A stretch of DNA of 64,000 nucleotides from Taylorella equigenitalis ATCC 35865 (GTDB lineage Bacteria > Pseudomonadota > Gammaproteobacteria > Burkholderiales > Burkholderiaceae_B). The stretch is taken from NCBI RefSeq assembly GCF_000276685.1, contig NC_018108.1, positions 1,550,001-1,614,000 on the forward strand, read 5' to 3'. The notes below the pieces were generated by a model that did no database searches, was not told where the DNA came from, and saw only the letters and a program-made list of their open reading frames with translations. The position numbers and the translations under genes are program-made. Positions 9,648-19,177 of the stretch are shown here, piece after piece (the stretch's first letter is position 1; each line of letters begins with the position of its first letter).

Positions 9648-11396
9648 TTACGTTTCGAAGTAGTATAGAGCTAAACTGCTCCTCCAGCCTGGTAAAAAAC
9701 TAATTTCAGCGTTATCCCTATATGTGACTCTTTGAAGGATTTTAAGTCCGAGCTTTTCAGAGAGTCTCTCAAAATCATATAGTGTACAAAGGTGTATATT
9801 TGGCGTGTTATACCATTCATATGGCATTTGACCAGTAACGGGCATACGTCCATTCATAATTGACCACCAATGAGACCAATGACCAAAGTTTGGAAAAGAC
9901 ACAACTCCCCGCCTAGCTACTCGTGCCATTTCCAAAAGAATGGTCTCGGTGTTTTTCATTGATTGCAATGTCTGCGAGAGAACAACTACATCAAACTGCT
10001 TATCATAGAAAAACTCCAATCCACTTTCAAGGTTTTGTTGAACAACTCGAACCCCCTTAGATACAGCAGAAGCAAACTTCTCATCGTCAAATTCAACACC
10101 TAAACCATTTACACCTTTTACTTCCTGTAAATACTGCAATAACAAACCGTCACCACATCCTAGGTCAAGAACTTTCTCCATTGGGTTTATCCAACTTGCA
10201 ATTTGTTTAAGGTCTTGCCTTTCTAATACTGGAATTTTTTTGTGAGGACTTTGCTTTTGAATTATTTCCTCATGGATTTCTTCAAAATAATTTCTTACTA
10301 CTCTATGATATTTTTCATCTGAAAGTAGAAAAGCATCATGCCCGTGAGGAGCATCAATTTCCGCATATGTGACAGATTTGCCAGCCTTTAGAAGAGCTTT
10401 CACTAATTTACGTTTATTTTCAGGGGGAAATCTCCAGTCCGTTGTAAATGATATGGCTAGGAATTTCGCTTTAACTGGCTCTAGTGCACTTTCTAGACTG
10501 CCATTGCCATGAGTTTTAGCTGGATCGAAATAGTCAAGGGCCTTTGTGGTCAAGAGGTATGAATTAGCATCGAAATATTTGCTGAATTTTTCTCCCTGAT
10601 ATCGGAGATAAGACTCAACTTGAAATTCCACATCGTAGTCATAGTTATAGTTACTATTTGTACGACGTTCACGCCCAAACTTTTCGGTCATATCATCGTT
10701 AGACAGATAAGTTATGTGACCAATCATCCGTGCAACTGATAAACCATTTTTAGGCCTTGATTCATGTTCAATGTAGTGACCGTCATGAAAATCAGGATCC
10801 GTGATTATTGATCTCCTAGCAACTTCATTGAAGGCAATGTTTTGTGCGGAAAGCCCTGTAGTACTTGCTATTACGATGCAATGTTCGACTCTTTCTGGCA
10901 ATTGTATTGCCCAAGTAAGAGCTTGCATGCCCCCAAGTGAACCTCCCATAACAGCAGCAAATTTCTTTATGCCAAGTCTATCTGCAACACGAGATTGTGC
11001 ATTGACCCAATCCTCTACTGTTAATATTGGAAATGTAGACCCCCACGGTTTCCCAGTTTTGGGATTTATGCTCTTAGGACCTGTAGAACCAAAGCATGAA
11101 CCGAGATTGTTAACACCTATTACAAAGAATTTATCAGTATCAACAGGTTTACCAGGTCCAACCATATTGTCCCACCAACCGACATCTTTTGGATTGTCTT
11201 CATAGACACCTGCAACGTGATGTGATGCATTAAGTGCGTGACATATTAATACAGCATTAGTGGCAGAGGGATTTAACTTGCCATATGTTTCAATGGCAAG
11301 TGTAAATGAGTTTAGGGATTGCCCACTCGATAACTCTAATGTATCTTCAAATTGAAGGTATTCTGGCTTAGAAACCAGAATAGAGTTATTAGACAT
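9648..11396 (-). CDS. metXW: MetX-MetW fusion: homoserine O-acyltransferase joined to MetW methyltransferase-like protein
   Basis: One 582-aa frame joins two normally separate proteins. Residues 1 to about 375 are MetX, an alpha/beta hydrolase: oxyanion and nucleophile elbow [13 protein letters not shown] near 155, catalytic Asp in [10 protein letters not shown], His in HGHDAFLL. Residues from about 395 are MetW with the nucleotide-type loop [15 protein letters not shown] and [13 protein letters not shown]. The joining segment (about [17 protein letters not shown]) shows no stop or start. MetX makes O-acyl-homoserine for methionine synthesis and MetW assists it. The gene overlaps the upstream cytochrome gene by one base (TAATG), implying coupled translation. 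Confidence 0.92.
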   Translation of the reverse strand: MSNNSILVSKPEYLQFEDTLELSSGQSLNSFTLAIETYGKLNPSATNAVLICHALNASHHVAGVYEDNPKDVGWWDNMVGPGKPVDTDKFFVIGVNNLGSCFGSTGPKSINPKTGKPWGSTFPILTVEDWVNAQSRVADRLGIKKFAAVMGGSLGGMQALTWAIQLPERVEHCIVIASTTGLSAQNIAFNEVARRSIITDPDFHDGHYIEHESRPKNGLSVARMIGHITYLSNDDMTEKFGRERRTNSNYNYDYDVEFQVESYLRYQGEKFSKYFDANSYLLTTKALDYFDPAKTHGNGSLESALEPVKAKFLAISFTTDWRFPPENKRKLVKALLKAGKSVTYAEIDAPHGHDAFLLSDEKYHRVVRNYFEEIHEEIIQKQSPHKKIPVLERQDLKQIASWINPMEKVLDLGCGDGLLLQYLQEVKGVNGLGVEFDDEKFASAVSKGVRVVQQNLESGLEFFYDKQFDVVVLSQTLQSMKNTETILLEMARVARRGVVSFPNFGHWSHWWSIMNGRMPVTGQMPYEWYNTPNIHLCTLYDFERLSEKLGLKILQRVTYRDNAEISFLPGWRSSLALYYFET

Positions 11397-12238
11397 TATT
11401 GAGAGATAGTTTCAACCTTTTCGGATGTTGACTCTTTGATAGCATCAATTTTGTCACCAGCAGCATCCTTCATAGCATCGTATTTTTCTTTTGCTGAATC
11501 AACCGCTTCTTCAGTCTTTTCAACTGCTTTATCTTTGGCTTCTTCTACTTTTTGTTCAGAAGATTTAGGTTGTTCTGGAGCTGGAGCCGATGCATCTGCT
11601 GGGGCTGGAGCCTCTGATGGTTTTTCTTCAGCTGATGGAGACGTACCATCTGCAGGCGCTACACTTTCAGCTGGTGCAGGAGGGGTTGTACCATCTGCAG
11701 GTGCCGTTCCTTCTGAAGGAGTTGCACCCTCAGCAGGTTTTTCTTCAGTTGCTGGAGCTGCTGGCTCTTCCCAGCCCGCGCCAGCTTGATTAGCCATATA
11801 GACCACACCTCGTTGCACTTCTAAATCTGACAACTTAGCATCACCTCCTTTAGCAGGCATAAGATTAAATCCACCTAAAGCGTGCTGAAATAGCGTATCT
11901 TTACCTTTGGCAATGCGAGGCCCCCAAGCACCAGCATCCTTAAATAAGGGTGCACCTGAAAGACCTGCGTCATGACAGGAGAAACAGATTCTTTTATAAA
12001 CACCTTCACCAGTTAATGGCTCCCTAGGACCATCATCTGCAGGTGCAGATTCTACTAAGTTATATCTTGCGATAGGGGCAATTCTATCTTCAATAGCCTC
12101 AGCAGTCATAAGTGCAGGGTCTGTACCTCCACCATTCAATGCACGGATAAGAATAATGATTAAAAGTACTGGTATCGCTAAAACAAATACCAATAATTTA
12201 AATGTTTGACTTGATTTGTTGGAGTGACTAGTACTCAT
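11396..12238 (-). CDS. Membrane-anchored cytochrome c5-like protein with long Ala/Pro/Glu tail
   Basis: The 280-aa product has an N-terminal membrane anchor (about residues 13-30), one c-type haem site (CFSCH near residue 86) and the class-I sequence [18 protein letters not shown] with a Met ligand in FNLMPAKGG. From about residue 160 a low-complexity region rich in Pro, Ala, Glu and Ser carries repeats such as PADGT, and the last 45 residues ([18 protein letters not shown]) look amphipathic and helical. Probably a periplasmic electron carrier tethered to the inner membrane, its tail acting as a spacer; that is inference. First gene of the group with metXW and ampG. Confidence 0.8.
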   Translation of the reverse strand: MSTSHSNKSSQTFKLLVFVLAIPVLLIIILIRALNGGGTDPALMTAEAIEDRIAPIARYNLVESAPADDGPREPLTGEGVYKRICFSCHDAGLSGAPLFKDAGAWGPRIAKGKDTLFQHALGGFNLMPAKGGDAKLSDLEVQRGVVYMANQAGAGWEEPAAPATEEKPAEGATPSEGTAPADGTTPPAPAESVAPADGTSPSAEEKPSEAPAPADASAPAPEQPKSSEQKVEEAKDKAVEKTEEAVDSAKEKYDAMKDAAGDKIDAIKESTSEKVETISQ

Positions 12239-12300
12239 ACAATATCCTAGTGAACCTAAAAAATAAAATTATAATAGATATTGCTCAAATAATAATTTTT

Positions 12301-12375
12301 CACACCGTAGTTCAATGGATAGAATTAGAGTTTCCGAAGCTCTCGATGCAGGTTCGATTCCCGCCGGTGTGGCCA
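12301..12375 (+). tRNA. tRNA-Arg, anticodon CCG
   Basis: A 75-base cloverleaf can be drawn: acceptor CACACCG/CGGTGTG, D arm GTTC...GAAT, anticodon stem AGAGT/GCTCT around TTCCGAA (anticodon CCG, reading CGG), T arm GCAGG-TTCGATT-CCCGC with one A-C mismatch, discriminator G and encoded CCA. It lies alone between the cytochrome gene and the symporter gene. A TATAAT at 12270-12275 is a possible -10. Confidence 0.93.
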
Positions 12376-12401
12376 CTTTGTTAGTAACTCTCTGGAGGAG
12401 T

Positions 12402-13685
12402 TCATTGCCACCTAGTGGTATCAAGTAGTTTTTCACTTTTTGATACTGCTACTACTCCAGACAAATCTCCCACTACATTCATCGAGGTGCGTCCCATATC
12501 AAGTAGTGCATCAATACCTAAAATCATACCGTAAGCTACAGAAGCGGGCGTACCTGCATCCACCTTAATTCCAACCGACTCAAGAACCATAAGAAGCATG
12601 ATAGCTCCAGCCCCTGGAACTCCCGCCGTCCCAACAGAAGCTAAAACTGCAGTCATAACAATAGTGAGCTGTTGTGATAAATCAAGATCAAATCCTATAG
12701 AGTTGGCAATGAACATAGCACATACGCCTAAGTAAATCGTAGTACCATCCATATTTATGGTAGCCCCAACTGGTAAACCAAACCCATAAATACTTTTAGG
12801 CACACCCATATTTTCTGCAGCTTCAATAGAAACAGGAAGTGTCGCTCCTGAAGAACGTGTCACAAACGCAGTAATCATCGGATTTCGGACTTTGTTCAAA
12901 AACTTAACAGGACTAATTCCCATTAGTAAACACACACCAAAATATACGACTAAAACCTGCAAAATCAGACCTATGTAAACGCTTGCTGTCACACTTAATA
13001 GAGGCCCAAAACCTGCAGCACCATGTTTAGAAAACACAATAAATATCAAAGCAAATACACCGAATGGTGCGTACTGCATAATCCATGAAACTATGCGGAA
13101 CATAATGTGACTTACACCATCTATGAACTCATATACGGTTTGAGATGATTTGCTTAAAAGTTCATCTTTACTATCTTTACCGTATGCAAGTGCAATCCCG
13201 AAAAGCAAGCAAAAGAAAATAATTGAGAGTACATTTCCTTTTGCAAAAGCTTCCATAGGATTTGTTGGAATGATATTAAGGAAAATAGAGCTTAATGAAG
13301 GAGTTTTAGCTTCTATAGTTTTGCCTTCAGCTCCTGCAAAATCAAGACCCACACCAGGCTCAAGAATATGACCAGATAGCAGACCTATAACGATTGCAAA
13401 TAGTGAAGTTACAAGATAGAAAATAACGATTTTTCCACCGACACGACTAAGGTGCGAGGGTGAAATCGTACTCGCCCCTACAATAAGCGTGCATGCAATG
13501 ACTGGAACCATAATCATCTTAAGCAAGCGGACAAATATATCCCCGAATGGCTTTAAAAACGCAACCATGTCTGCATTATTTTGAAAGATAATGCCTGCAA
13601 CAGACCCTAGTAACAAACCGATGAGAATTTTATATAGTAAATTGAACCTAAAATAAGCAGTAAAAACACCCTTGATAGCTGACAT
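12402..13685 (-). CDS. Dicarboxylate/amino-acid:cation symporter (DAACS family, GltP/DctA-like)
   Basis: The 427-aa inner-membrane protein carries the family signatures: KMIMVPVIACTLIVGAS near residue 58, the serine-rich FVTRSSGATLPVSIEAAE, GLPVGATINMDGT (cation and substrate site) and ASVGTAGVPGAGAIMLL (second re-entrant loop). It imports glutamate, aspartate or C4-dicarboxylates with Na+ or H+; which one cannot be decided. AAGGAG precedes the start. It is a single gene; its stop is 26 bases from the end of the convergent tRNA-Arg. Confidence 0.9.
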   Translation of the reverse strand: MSAIKGVFTAYFRFNLLYKILIGLLLGSVAGIIFQNNADMVAFLKPFGDIFVRLLKMIMVPVIACTLIVGASTISPSHLSRVGGKIVIFYLVTSLFAIVIGLLSGHILEPGVGLDFAGAEGKTIEAKTPSLSSIFLNIIPTNPMEAFAKGNVLSIIFFCLLFGIALAYGKDSKDELLSKSSQTVYEFIDGVSHIMFRIVSWIMQYAPFGVFALIFIVFSKHGAAGFGPLLSVTASVYIGLILQVLVVYFGVCLLMGISPVKFLNKVRNPMITAFVTRSSGATLPVSIEAAENMGVPKSIYGFGLPVGATINMDGTTIYLGVCAMFIANSIGFDLDLSQQLTIVMTAVLASVGTAGVPGAGAIMLLMVLESVGIKVDAGTPASVAYGMILGIDALLDMGRTSMNVVGDLSGVVAVSKSEKLLDTTRWQ

Positions 13686-13731
13686 AAATTAGACTCCTTA
13701 CAATTTCAATTTGGCTATTATGACATACAAA

Positions 13732-15990
13732 TCAATCAATTAAACAGTCTACGTAGTAGTGGATTTCCCCATTTGGCAATGTTTCCGTACCCAATCCATG
13801 AACCATAGTCTCAAACCCTGGGAATTCCACGTTAAATTCGCAAACGAATTTCAAATACTGAACAATTGTTTTATTAAATTTTTCGCCAGGAATTAAAAGT
13901 GGAATACCTGGAGGATATGGTGTTAGCAAAACCGCAGTAACTCGTCCTTCTAGCTCATTGATATCAACTCTCTCAATTTGTCTTCGAGTCATTTTGTTAT
14001 AAGCATCTTTAGGTCTCATTGCTGATTCAATTTCACTTACATAAACTTCAGTGGTAATACGAGCCAGGTCCCGATGATGATATGCTTCGTGCAGTTTTTG
14101 GCATAAATCCCTTAACCCGAAAGATTCATACATTGGATACTGCTTAATAAAATCAGGCATACTCCTCCAGAGAGGCTGATTTTTATCGTAGTCATCTTTG
14201 AACTGTTGAAGTGATGTAAGCAATGTATTCCATCGCCCTTTGGTTATGCCTATCGTAAACATAATGAAAAAGCTGTAAAGACCAGTTTTTTCAACCACAA
14301 TTCCATGTTCAGTTAAATACTTGCTAACAAGTGAAGCAGGTATACCTGACTCTTCAAAAGTACCATCGATTTCCAGTCCTGGAGTTACGATTGTTGTCTT
14401 AATCGGGTCTAACATCGTAAACCCTTCAGTTATGTTGGCAAAGCCGTGCCAGTCAGCATCAGGCTCAAGTAGCCAGTCCCCTTGCCAACCGATATCTTCT
14501 TGTACTAAACGAGGTGGCCCCCAAACTTTGAACCACCAATCGTCCTTACCGAATTCAGATGCAACCTTACGCATTGCCCTACGGAAATCCATGGATTCAC
14601 GAATGCTTTCTTCCACAAGTGCTGTTCCACCAGGTGGCTCCATCATCGCAGCAGCCACATCGCATGAGGCAATGATTGCGTATTGAGGCGATGTTGACGT
14701 GTGCATAAGGAAAGATTCATTAAAAATATTTCTATCTAATTTACGTGATTCAGAATCCTGAACAATAATTTGAGATGCCTGAGAAATTCCAGCAAGCATT
14801 TTATGTGTGGAATGGGTAGCATAAATTATCGCCTCTTTGCTCCTAGGTCTATTTGCCCCAATGGCATGCATGTTAGTGTAAAACTCATGAAAGGCTGCAT
14901 GAGGAAGCCATGCTTCATCGAAGTGAAGATTTTCCATTGTGTCGCCAAGCTTTTCCTTAATCATCTCGACGTTGTAAAGAATGCCATCATACGTACCTTG
15001 AGTGAGAGTTAGGATACGTGGTTTTTTCTTAAGTTCATCAGAAATAAACGGGTTATCTTCTATTTTCTTTTTTATATTTTCAGGCTCAAATTCTGACAAA
15101 GGAATTGGACCAATAATACCAAGATGATTTCTAGTTGGTCTAAGAAAAACAGGAATGGCACCAGTCATAGTTATGGCATGGAGTATAGACTTATGACAGT
15201 TTCTATCGACCACGACAATGTCGTCCTCGGCTACATTGCCATGCCAAACGATTTTGTTAGAAGTTGAAGTGCCGTTAGTCACGAAATAGCAATGGTCTGC
15301 ATGAAAAATACGAGCTGCATTTATCTCAGATTTAGCAACTGGTCCAGTGTGATCTAGTAGCTGTCCTAGCTCTTCAACCGCATTGCATACGTCCGCACGG
15401 AGCATATTTTCGCCAAAAAATTGATGGAACATCTGACCAACAGGACTTTTAAGAAACGCAACACCACCTGAATGCCCAGGGCAATGCCATGAATAAGAAC
15501 CATCATGTGCGTATGAAACTAACTCCCTGAAAAATGGAGGAGCGAGCGTGTCCAAATAACTTTTCGCCTCATGAATAATATGTCGGGCAACAAATTCTGG
15601 AGTGTCCTCGAACATATGAATAAATCCATGTAGCTCTTTTAGTATATCGTTCGGAATATGCTCTGAAGTACGGGTCTCGCCGTGCAAATAAATTGGTATA
15701 TCCTCATTTCTAAATCGTAATTCATTTATAAACGAACGAAGGTTACGAATCGCCTCTGCAACATCCTGAGGAGAGTCAGATTCAAATTCCTCATCATCAA
15801 TCGAAAGAATAAAAGCAGAAGCCCTACTTTGCTGCTGAACGAAGGAGGTCAAATCTCCGTAACTAGTAGCTGGCAATACCTCCCAACCCTCTTCTTCAAT
15901 CGCATCAGCCAATGCCCGTATACCAAATCCAGAAGCACTATCAGATCTAAAGTCCTCATCGATAATTACAATTGGAAAACGAAATTTCAT
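13732..15990 (-). CDS. Orn/Lys/Arg decarboxylase, PLP-dependent, long inducible type
   Basis: The 752-aa product has a receiver-like wing domain (residues 1-130, starting FPIVIIDEDFRSDSASGFG), a PLP core and a C-terminal domain. Core motifs are SWHCPGHSGGVAFLKSP, FVTNGTSTSNKIVWHG, DRNCHKSILHAI, LHFDEAWLPHAAF (PLP-binding Asp) and YATHSTHKMLAG with the Schiff-base Lys. It decarboxylates a basic amino acid, giving a polyamine and consuming a proton. Related betaproteobacterial genes are annotated as arginine or lysine decarboxylase; I cannot assign the substrate. GGAG precedes the start. No antiporter gene is adjacent, unlike classical acid-resistance pairs. Confidence 0.9.
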   Translation of the reverse strand: MKFRFPIVIIDEDFRSDSASGFGIRALADAIEEEGWEVLPATSYGDLTSFVQQQSRASAFILSIDDEEFESDSPQDVAEAIRNLRSFINELRFRNEDIPIYLHGETRTSEHIPNDILKELHGFIHMFEDTPEFVARHIIHEAKSYLDTLAPPFFRELVSYAHDGSYSWHCPGHSGGVAFLKSPVGQMFHQFFGENMLRADVCNAVEELGQLLDHTGPVAKSEINAARIFHADHCYFVTNGTSTSNKIVWHGNVAEDDIVVVDRNCHKSILHAITMTGAIPVFLRPTRNHLGIIGPIPLSEFEPENIKKKIEDNPFISDELKKKPRILTLTQGTYDGILYNVEMIKEKLGDTMENLHFDEAWLPHAAFHEFYTNMHAIGANRPRSKEAIIYATHSTHKMLAGISQASQIIVQDSESRKLDRNIFNESFLMHTSTSPQYAIIASCDVAAAMMEPPGGTALVEESIRESMDFRRAMRKVASEFGKDDWWFKVWGPPRLVQEDIGWQGDWLLEPDADWHGFANITEGFTMLDPIKTTIVTPGLEIDGTFEESGIPASLVSKYLTEHGIVVEKTGLYSFFIMFTIGITKGRWNTLLTSLQQFKDDYDKNQPLWRSMPDFIKQYPMYESFGLRDLCQKLHEAYHHRDLARITTEVYVSEIESAMRPKDAYNKMTRRQIERVDINELEGRVTAVLLTPYPPGIPLLIPGEKFNKTIVQYLKFVCEFNVEFPGFETMVHGLGTETLPNGEIHYYVDCLID

Positions 15991-16003
15991 AGCATCTCCG
16001 AAA

Positions 16004-16036
16004 TAAAAAAAAGGACTGACACGAAATCAGTCCCTT
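16004..16036 (-). terminator. Rho-independent terminator after the ABC/DUF3299 operon
   Basis: On the minus strand GGACTGA / TCAGTCC (7 bp) closes a TTTCGTG loop and is followed by eight T. It lies 14 bases after the permease stop at 16050 and just before the decarboxylase gene, separating the two units. Confidence 0.85.
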
Positions 16037-16049
16037 AATTTTAAAGAAT

Positions 16050-17897
16050 TTACAGATATTTTAAAGTATCCTTTTTACTTATTATGTAAGCAGGAATTAT
16101 GCTTACTATAAGCCCTAAAATAACTGTTCCTATGGCAATATAAATAGGTAACTCATAGAAATCAACTGGCATAAATACTGCTGTTTTATCCCTAGTTAGA
16201 CTACTAACCGTAGCAAATGCAAGCATACCTAATGCATACCCAATTATGCCGCCAAGTATTATGATGAAACCGTTTTGTATTAGGCTAATTCTAAGAAGCT
16301 GACCTCTAGATGCACCTAAAGTTTGTAAAACCGCACGTTCTCTCATTCGTGTTAGGCTTGATAAGTACATAGTTAGAAGAACCAATGCCAATGCAGTCAG
16401 AATTAAGAACCCACCTACGTAGTACCAAAATTTCTCACCTTGCCCCATTAAAGAGAACAATTGAATGATATTTTGTGCAGGGAATATTAACTGTGCTTCT
16501 TTGTTAGATTGAAACTCTTGAGCAAGTTTCATAGCTTCACCATAACCAGCTGGCTGAACAAGAATTGCAGTTACTTCTCCAGTCGTAGCTGCATTATTGC
16601 CATCATTAACGTAGATAGGATTCACGTCATTTTTAGCAGCTTTGTCTAAGGTCATTCCGCCATCATGGTCATGATCGTGTTCATGATCGTGCCCTTCATG
16701 GTCATGATCGCGGTCGTCATGTGCATCATGGTCATGATCGTGTTCATGATCGTGCCCTTCATGGTCGTGCTCATCGTGGTCGTCGTGTGCATCATGGTCA
16801 TAATCGTGTTCATGATCGTGCCCTTCATGATCGTGCTCATCGTGGTCGTGAGCTACATCACCTTCATGGTCATGATCGCGGTCGTCATGTGCATCATGGT
16901 CATGATCGTGTTCATGATCGTGTTCATGATCGTGCTCATCGTGGTCGTGAGCTACATCACCTTCATGGTTATGATCGTGGTCGTCATGTGCATCATGGTC
17001 ATGATCGTGTTCATGATCGTGCCCTTCATGGTCGTGAGCTACATCACCTTCATGGTTATGATCGTGGTCGTCATGTGCATCATGGTCATGATCGTGTTCA
17101 TGATCGTGCCCTTCATGATCGTGCTCATCGTGGTCGTGAGCTACATCACCTTCATGGTCATGATCGTGGTCGTCATGTGCATCATGGTCATGATCGTGTT
17201 CATGATCGTGTTCATGATCGTGCCCTTCATGATCGTGCTCATCGTGGTCGTGATGATGATGGTGATGTGCGTGAGCCTCCCAAATAGATCTCATGTCAGT
17301 AAGAATAGCTTGGTCATATGGACCATCAACTTTATTCAAAATACCAACTACAGTATATAAATTGTCATGCTGATGTGATGAATGCTCAGAAAATCCGTGA
17401 ATAGTTTTGAAAGTATCTCCAATTTTAATATCAGTTAATTCAACTACGCCACTTCCAACAACAGCTTCAAATGGTTTATCCCAAATTCTACCTTCTTTTA
17501 AGGTCATCCATTTTTCACCACCTTTTTTTGGTGAGTAATTAAAAATATCCGTAGAAGTACCAACTAACCTAAACCCTCGGTAGTTATCCCCATATCCAAG
17601 GGGTATAGCCATATTTACTAATTTATTTGCCTTAAGATCAGTTAAAACTTTTTGAGGAATATTACCTATAGGTCGATCTTGCAAAAACACAGTATTCAAA
17701 AGTAGCTGATTGATACCACCCTTAGCTCCTACAACTTGTGGGAATGGCTCCGTCGCCTTAACCAATCCGCCATGAATTCCCTGATTTAACGATACAAAGA
17801 AAACCGAAGCTGCAATCGATAAAGCAATAAGAATAATAAGAAGTATCGTTTGAAATGGCTTATGAAAAAGCTCTTTAAGACTTATTTTACTCAGCAT
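16050..17897 (-). CDS. FtsX/MacB-type ABC transporter permease with a 200-residue His/Asp repeat insert
   Basis: The 615-aa product has an N-terminal membrane segment (about 17-38), a periplasmic MacB-like region, and three C-terminal membrane segments (about 480-615) with the FtsX-type MRERAVLQTLGASRGQLL. Residues 211-412, inside the periplasmic part, are almost pure His, Asp and Glu with Gly/Ala spacers. Without the insert it would be about 410 aa, the usual size. It overlaps the ATPase gene by 11 bases. With the ATPase and the DUF3299 protein it resembles Zur-linked loci such as Vibrio zrgABCDE, so Zn2+ binding is likely. Direction and cargo of transport are unknown. Confidence 0.82.
   Translation of the reverse strand: MLSKISLKELFHKPFQTILLIILIALSIAASVFFVSLNQGIHGGLVKATEPFPQVVGAKGGINQLLLNTVFLQDRPIGNIPQKVLTDLKANKLVNMAIPLGYGDNYRGFRLVGTSTDIFNYSPKKGGEKWMTLKEGRIWDKPFEAVVGSGVVELTDIKIGDTFKTIHGFSEHSSHQHDNLYTVVGILNKVDGPYDQAILTDMRSIWEAHAHHHHHHDHDEHDHEGHDHEHDHEHDHDHDAHDDHDHDHEGDVAHDHDEHDHEGHDHEHDHDHDAHDDHDHNHEGDVAHDHEGHDHEHDHDHDAHDDHDHNHEGDVAHDHDEHDHEHDHEHDHDHDAHDDRDHDHEGDVAHDHDEHDHEGHDHEHDYDHDAHDDHDEHDHEGHDHEHDHDHDAHDDRDHDHEGHDHEHDHDHDGGMTLDKAAKNDVNPIYVNDGNNAATTGEVTAILVQPAGYGEAMKLAQEFQSNKEAQLIFPAQNIIQLFSLMGQGEKFWYYVGGFLILTALALVLLTMYLSSLTRMRERAVLQTLGASRGQLLRISLIQNGFIIILGGIIGYALGMLAFATVSSLTRDKTAVFMPVDFYELPIYIAIGTVILGLIVSIIPAYIISKKDTLKYL
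16662..17267 (-). repeat. Tandem repeat array encoding His/Asp-rich units in the permease
   Basis: About 606 bp encode 202 residues, roughly 81 of them His by hand count. A basic 6-base period (His-Asp or His-Glu pairs) lies under a larger unit ending GDVA, with copies of about 34, 29 and 33 residues; the flanks are longer degenerate units. Changes between copies are small (D to N or Y, H to R). The near-identical copies point to recent expansion and should make copy number unstable. Confidence 0.9.
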
Positions 17898-18558
17898 GTT
17901 GCACCCCGTGAGTCAAACTAATTTCTTTGTTAAAGCGTGATCTAATTTCAGGATCGTGTGTAGAAATTAATAAAGTTGCACCGTTTGCATTAGCATAATT
18001 AATAAGCATATCCATGATATTGCTTGAAGTTTCCCTATCCAAACTTGCACTCGGTTCATCAGCCAAAATAAGTTTTGGTTTTTTTATTAGAGATCTAGCA
18101 ATGGCAACCCTTTGCTGCTGACCTTGTGATAATTGTGCAGGTTTTTTGTGACCCATATTTGCAAGGCCCATATTAGAAAGCATATCCTTCACTTCATTTT
18201 TGACCTTATCAGTCAGTTTTATACCAGCAAAATATGCACCAGTCAGAATATTATCAAAAGCAGATAACGACGGAAGTAGGCTTAAAGTTTGTAAAACATA
18301 TCCTATGTTTTTGCCACGCCAATTTGATAAAAACTCTGGTGATTGATCGTTTAACTTAACTCCATCAATACTAACTGATCCAGTTGTAGGTTTAGTTAAT
18401 CCAGATAAAATGTGAAGAAGAGTTGATTTACCAGATCCGCTTGGGCCAACAAGAGCCCACTGCTCAGCATCTGCGATTTCTAATTTAGGGAGCGTCAATG
18501 CTCGCACAATCCCCTGTCCATCGGGGTAGTCTTTGGTAAGGTCACTAATTGAGATCAT
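17887..18558 (-). CDS. ABC transporter ATP-binding protein (LolD/MacB type)
   Basis: The 223-aa ATPase has Walker A GPSGSGKST (residue 38), Q-loop region GYVLQTLSLLPSLSAFDN, signature LSQGQQQRVAIARS, Walker B LILADEPSASLD and H-loop ISTHD. The LSQGQQQR signature and size place it with exporter/MacB-like ATPases rather than importers. It overlaps the permease start by 11 bases, so the two form one transporter. It follows the DUF3299 gene by 65 bases. Confidence 0.9.
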   Translation of the reverse strand: MISISDLTKDYPDGQGIVRALTLPKLEIADAEQWALVGPSGSGKSTLLHILSGLTKPTTGSVSIDGVKLNDQSPEFLSNWRGKNIGYVLQTLSLLPSLSAFDNILTGAYFAGIKLTDKVKNEVKDMLSNMGLANMGHKKPAQLSQGQQQRVAIARSLIKKPKLILADEPSASLDRETSSNIMDMLINYANANGATLLISTHDPEIRSRFNKEISLTHGVQHAE

Positions 18559-18623
18559 GATACTTTATATCAAAAAAAAGATGACCTAATATAACAAAAA
18601 CTTATGAACTTTAAGTTAAATAT

Positions 18624-19055
18624 TTATTCCTTAATATTTTTTGCCCTAATTCGGACTTGACTTACAAAACCAGTTTCAGCGTCGACTTCACTACCAATTT
18701 CAAGCGTTCCCTCTACGATAATTGGTCTATCAAATGGCAATGCAACAACAGGTTTTTCAAGTTTTACGACAATAATATTATCTGGCCAATCGGCATCTGT
18801 AGAGCAGAATGGACAAATAGCCATAGGCTCTTCAGCTAGAACAAAAAAGTTGATAGTCGGAGTTAGGGGCGGAGCCATAAACCCGACCATCTTAATTTGC
18901 TGTCCCTTTAATGATGTCAACCGTTTTGAAAATTGTAATCCCCTACTCGTCACGTTATACATCTCTTTATATGAAAGAGGGATAGCCTCTGCCAAAACCT
19001 GAGATGCAAGTAAAGTAAAAAAAGAGAATATCAAAGTGGCAATACGTAATTTCAT
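18624..19055 (-). CDS. Exported DUF3299-like protein
   Basis: The 143-aa product has a signal peptide (MKLRIATLIFSFFTLLASQV, cleaved near LAEA). The mature part contains SLKGQQIKMVGFMAPP, then MAICPFCSTDADWPDNIIVV with two Cys that could bind metal, then a beta-rich end. It looks like an OB-fold-type DUF3299 protein, commonly next to MacB-like transporters in zinc-linked loci. First gene of the three-gene unit; no ribosome site is obvious and I found no clear Zur box upstream. Function is inferred from context. Confidence 0.7.
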   Translation of the reverse strand: MKLRIATLIFSFFTLLASQVLAEAIPLSYKEMYNVTSRGLQFSKRLTSLKGQQIKMVGFMAPPLTPTINFFVLAEEPMAICPFCSTDADWPDNIIVVKLEKPVVALPFDRPIIVEGTLEIGSEVDAETGFVSQVRIRAKNIKE

Positions 19056-19114
19056 TAGAGGAAAAAGCTAATCAACATTGATTCATTTTAAACGAGCCGT
19101 ATTACAAAATATAA

Positions 19115-19144
19115 ATGACCAAGGAACCAAAGCTCCTTGGTCAT
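19115..19144 (-). terminator. Stem-loop after the alkaline phosphatase gene
   Basis: Arms ATGACCAAGGA (19115-19125) and TCCTTGGTCAT (19134-19144) form an 11-bp stem with an 8-base loop, followed on the minus strand by a T-rich stretch. It is placed to end phoA transcription before the DUF3299 gene. Confidence 0.7.
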
Positions 19145-19177
19145 AAAAATTCAAAAGTAACAGTTAATTACTATGAA

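Noticed and set aside
9671-9853. Short minus-strand frame inside the MetW part
   Set aside because: Alternative frame within metXW without a start signal or homology.
16662-17267. CRISPR-like array
   Set aside because: The repeats are in-frame coding hexamers with no unique spacers and no cas genes.
16665-17360. Long open plus-strand frames (231 and 188 codons) across the His-repeat region
   Set aside because: They are antisense to the permease. The 6-base repeat lacks stops in several frames, so open frames arise automatically; no ribosome site or family likeness is present.
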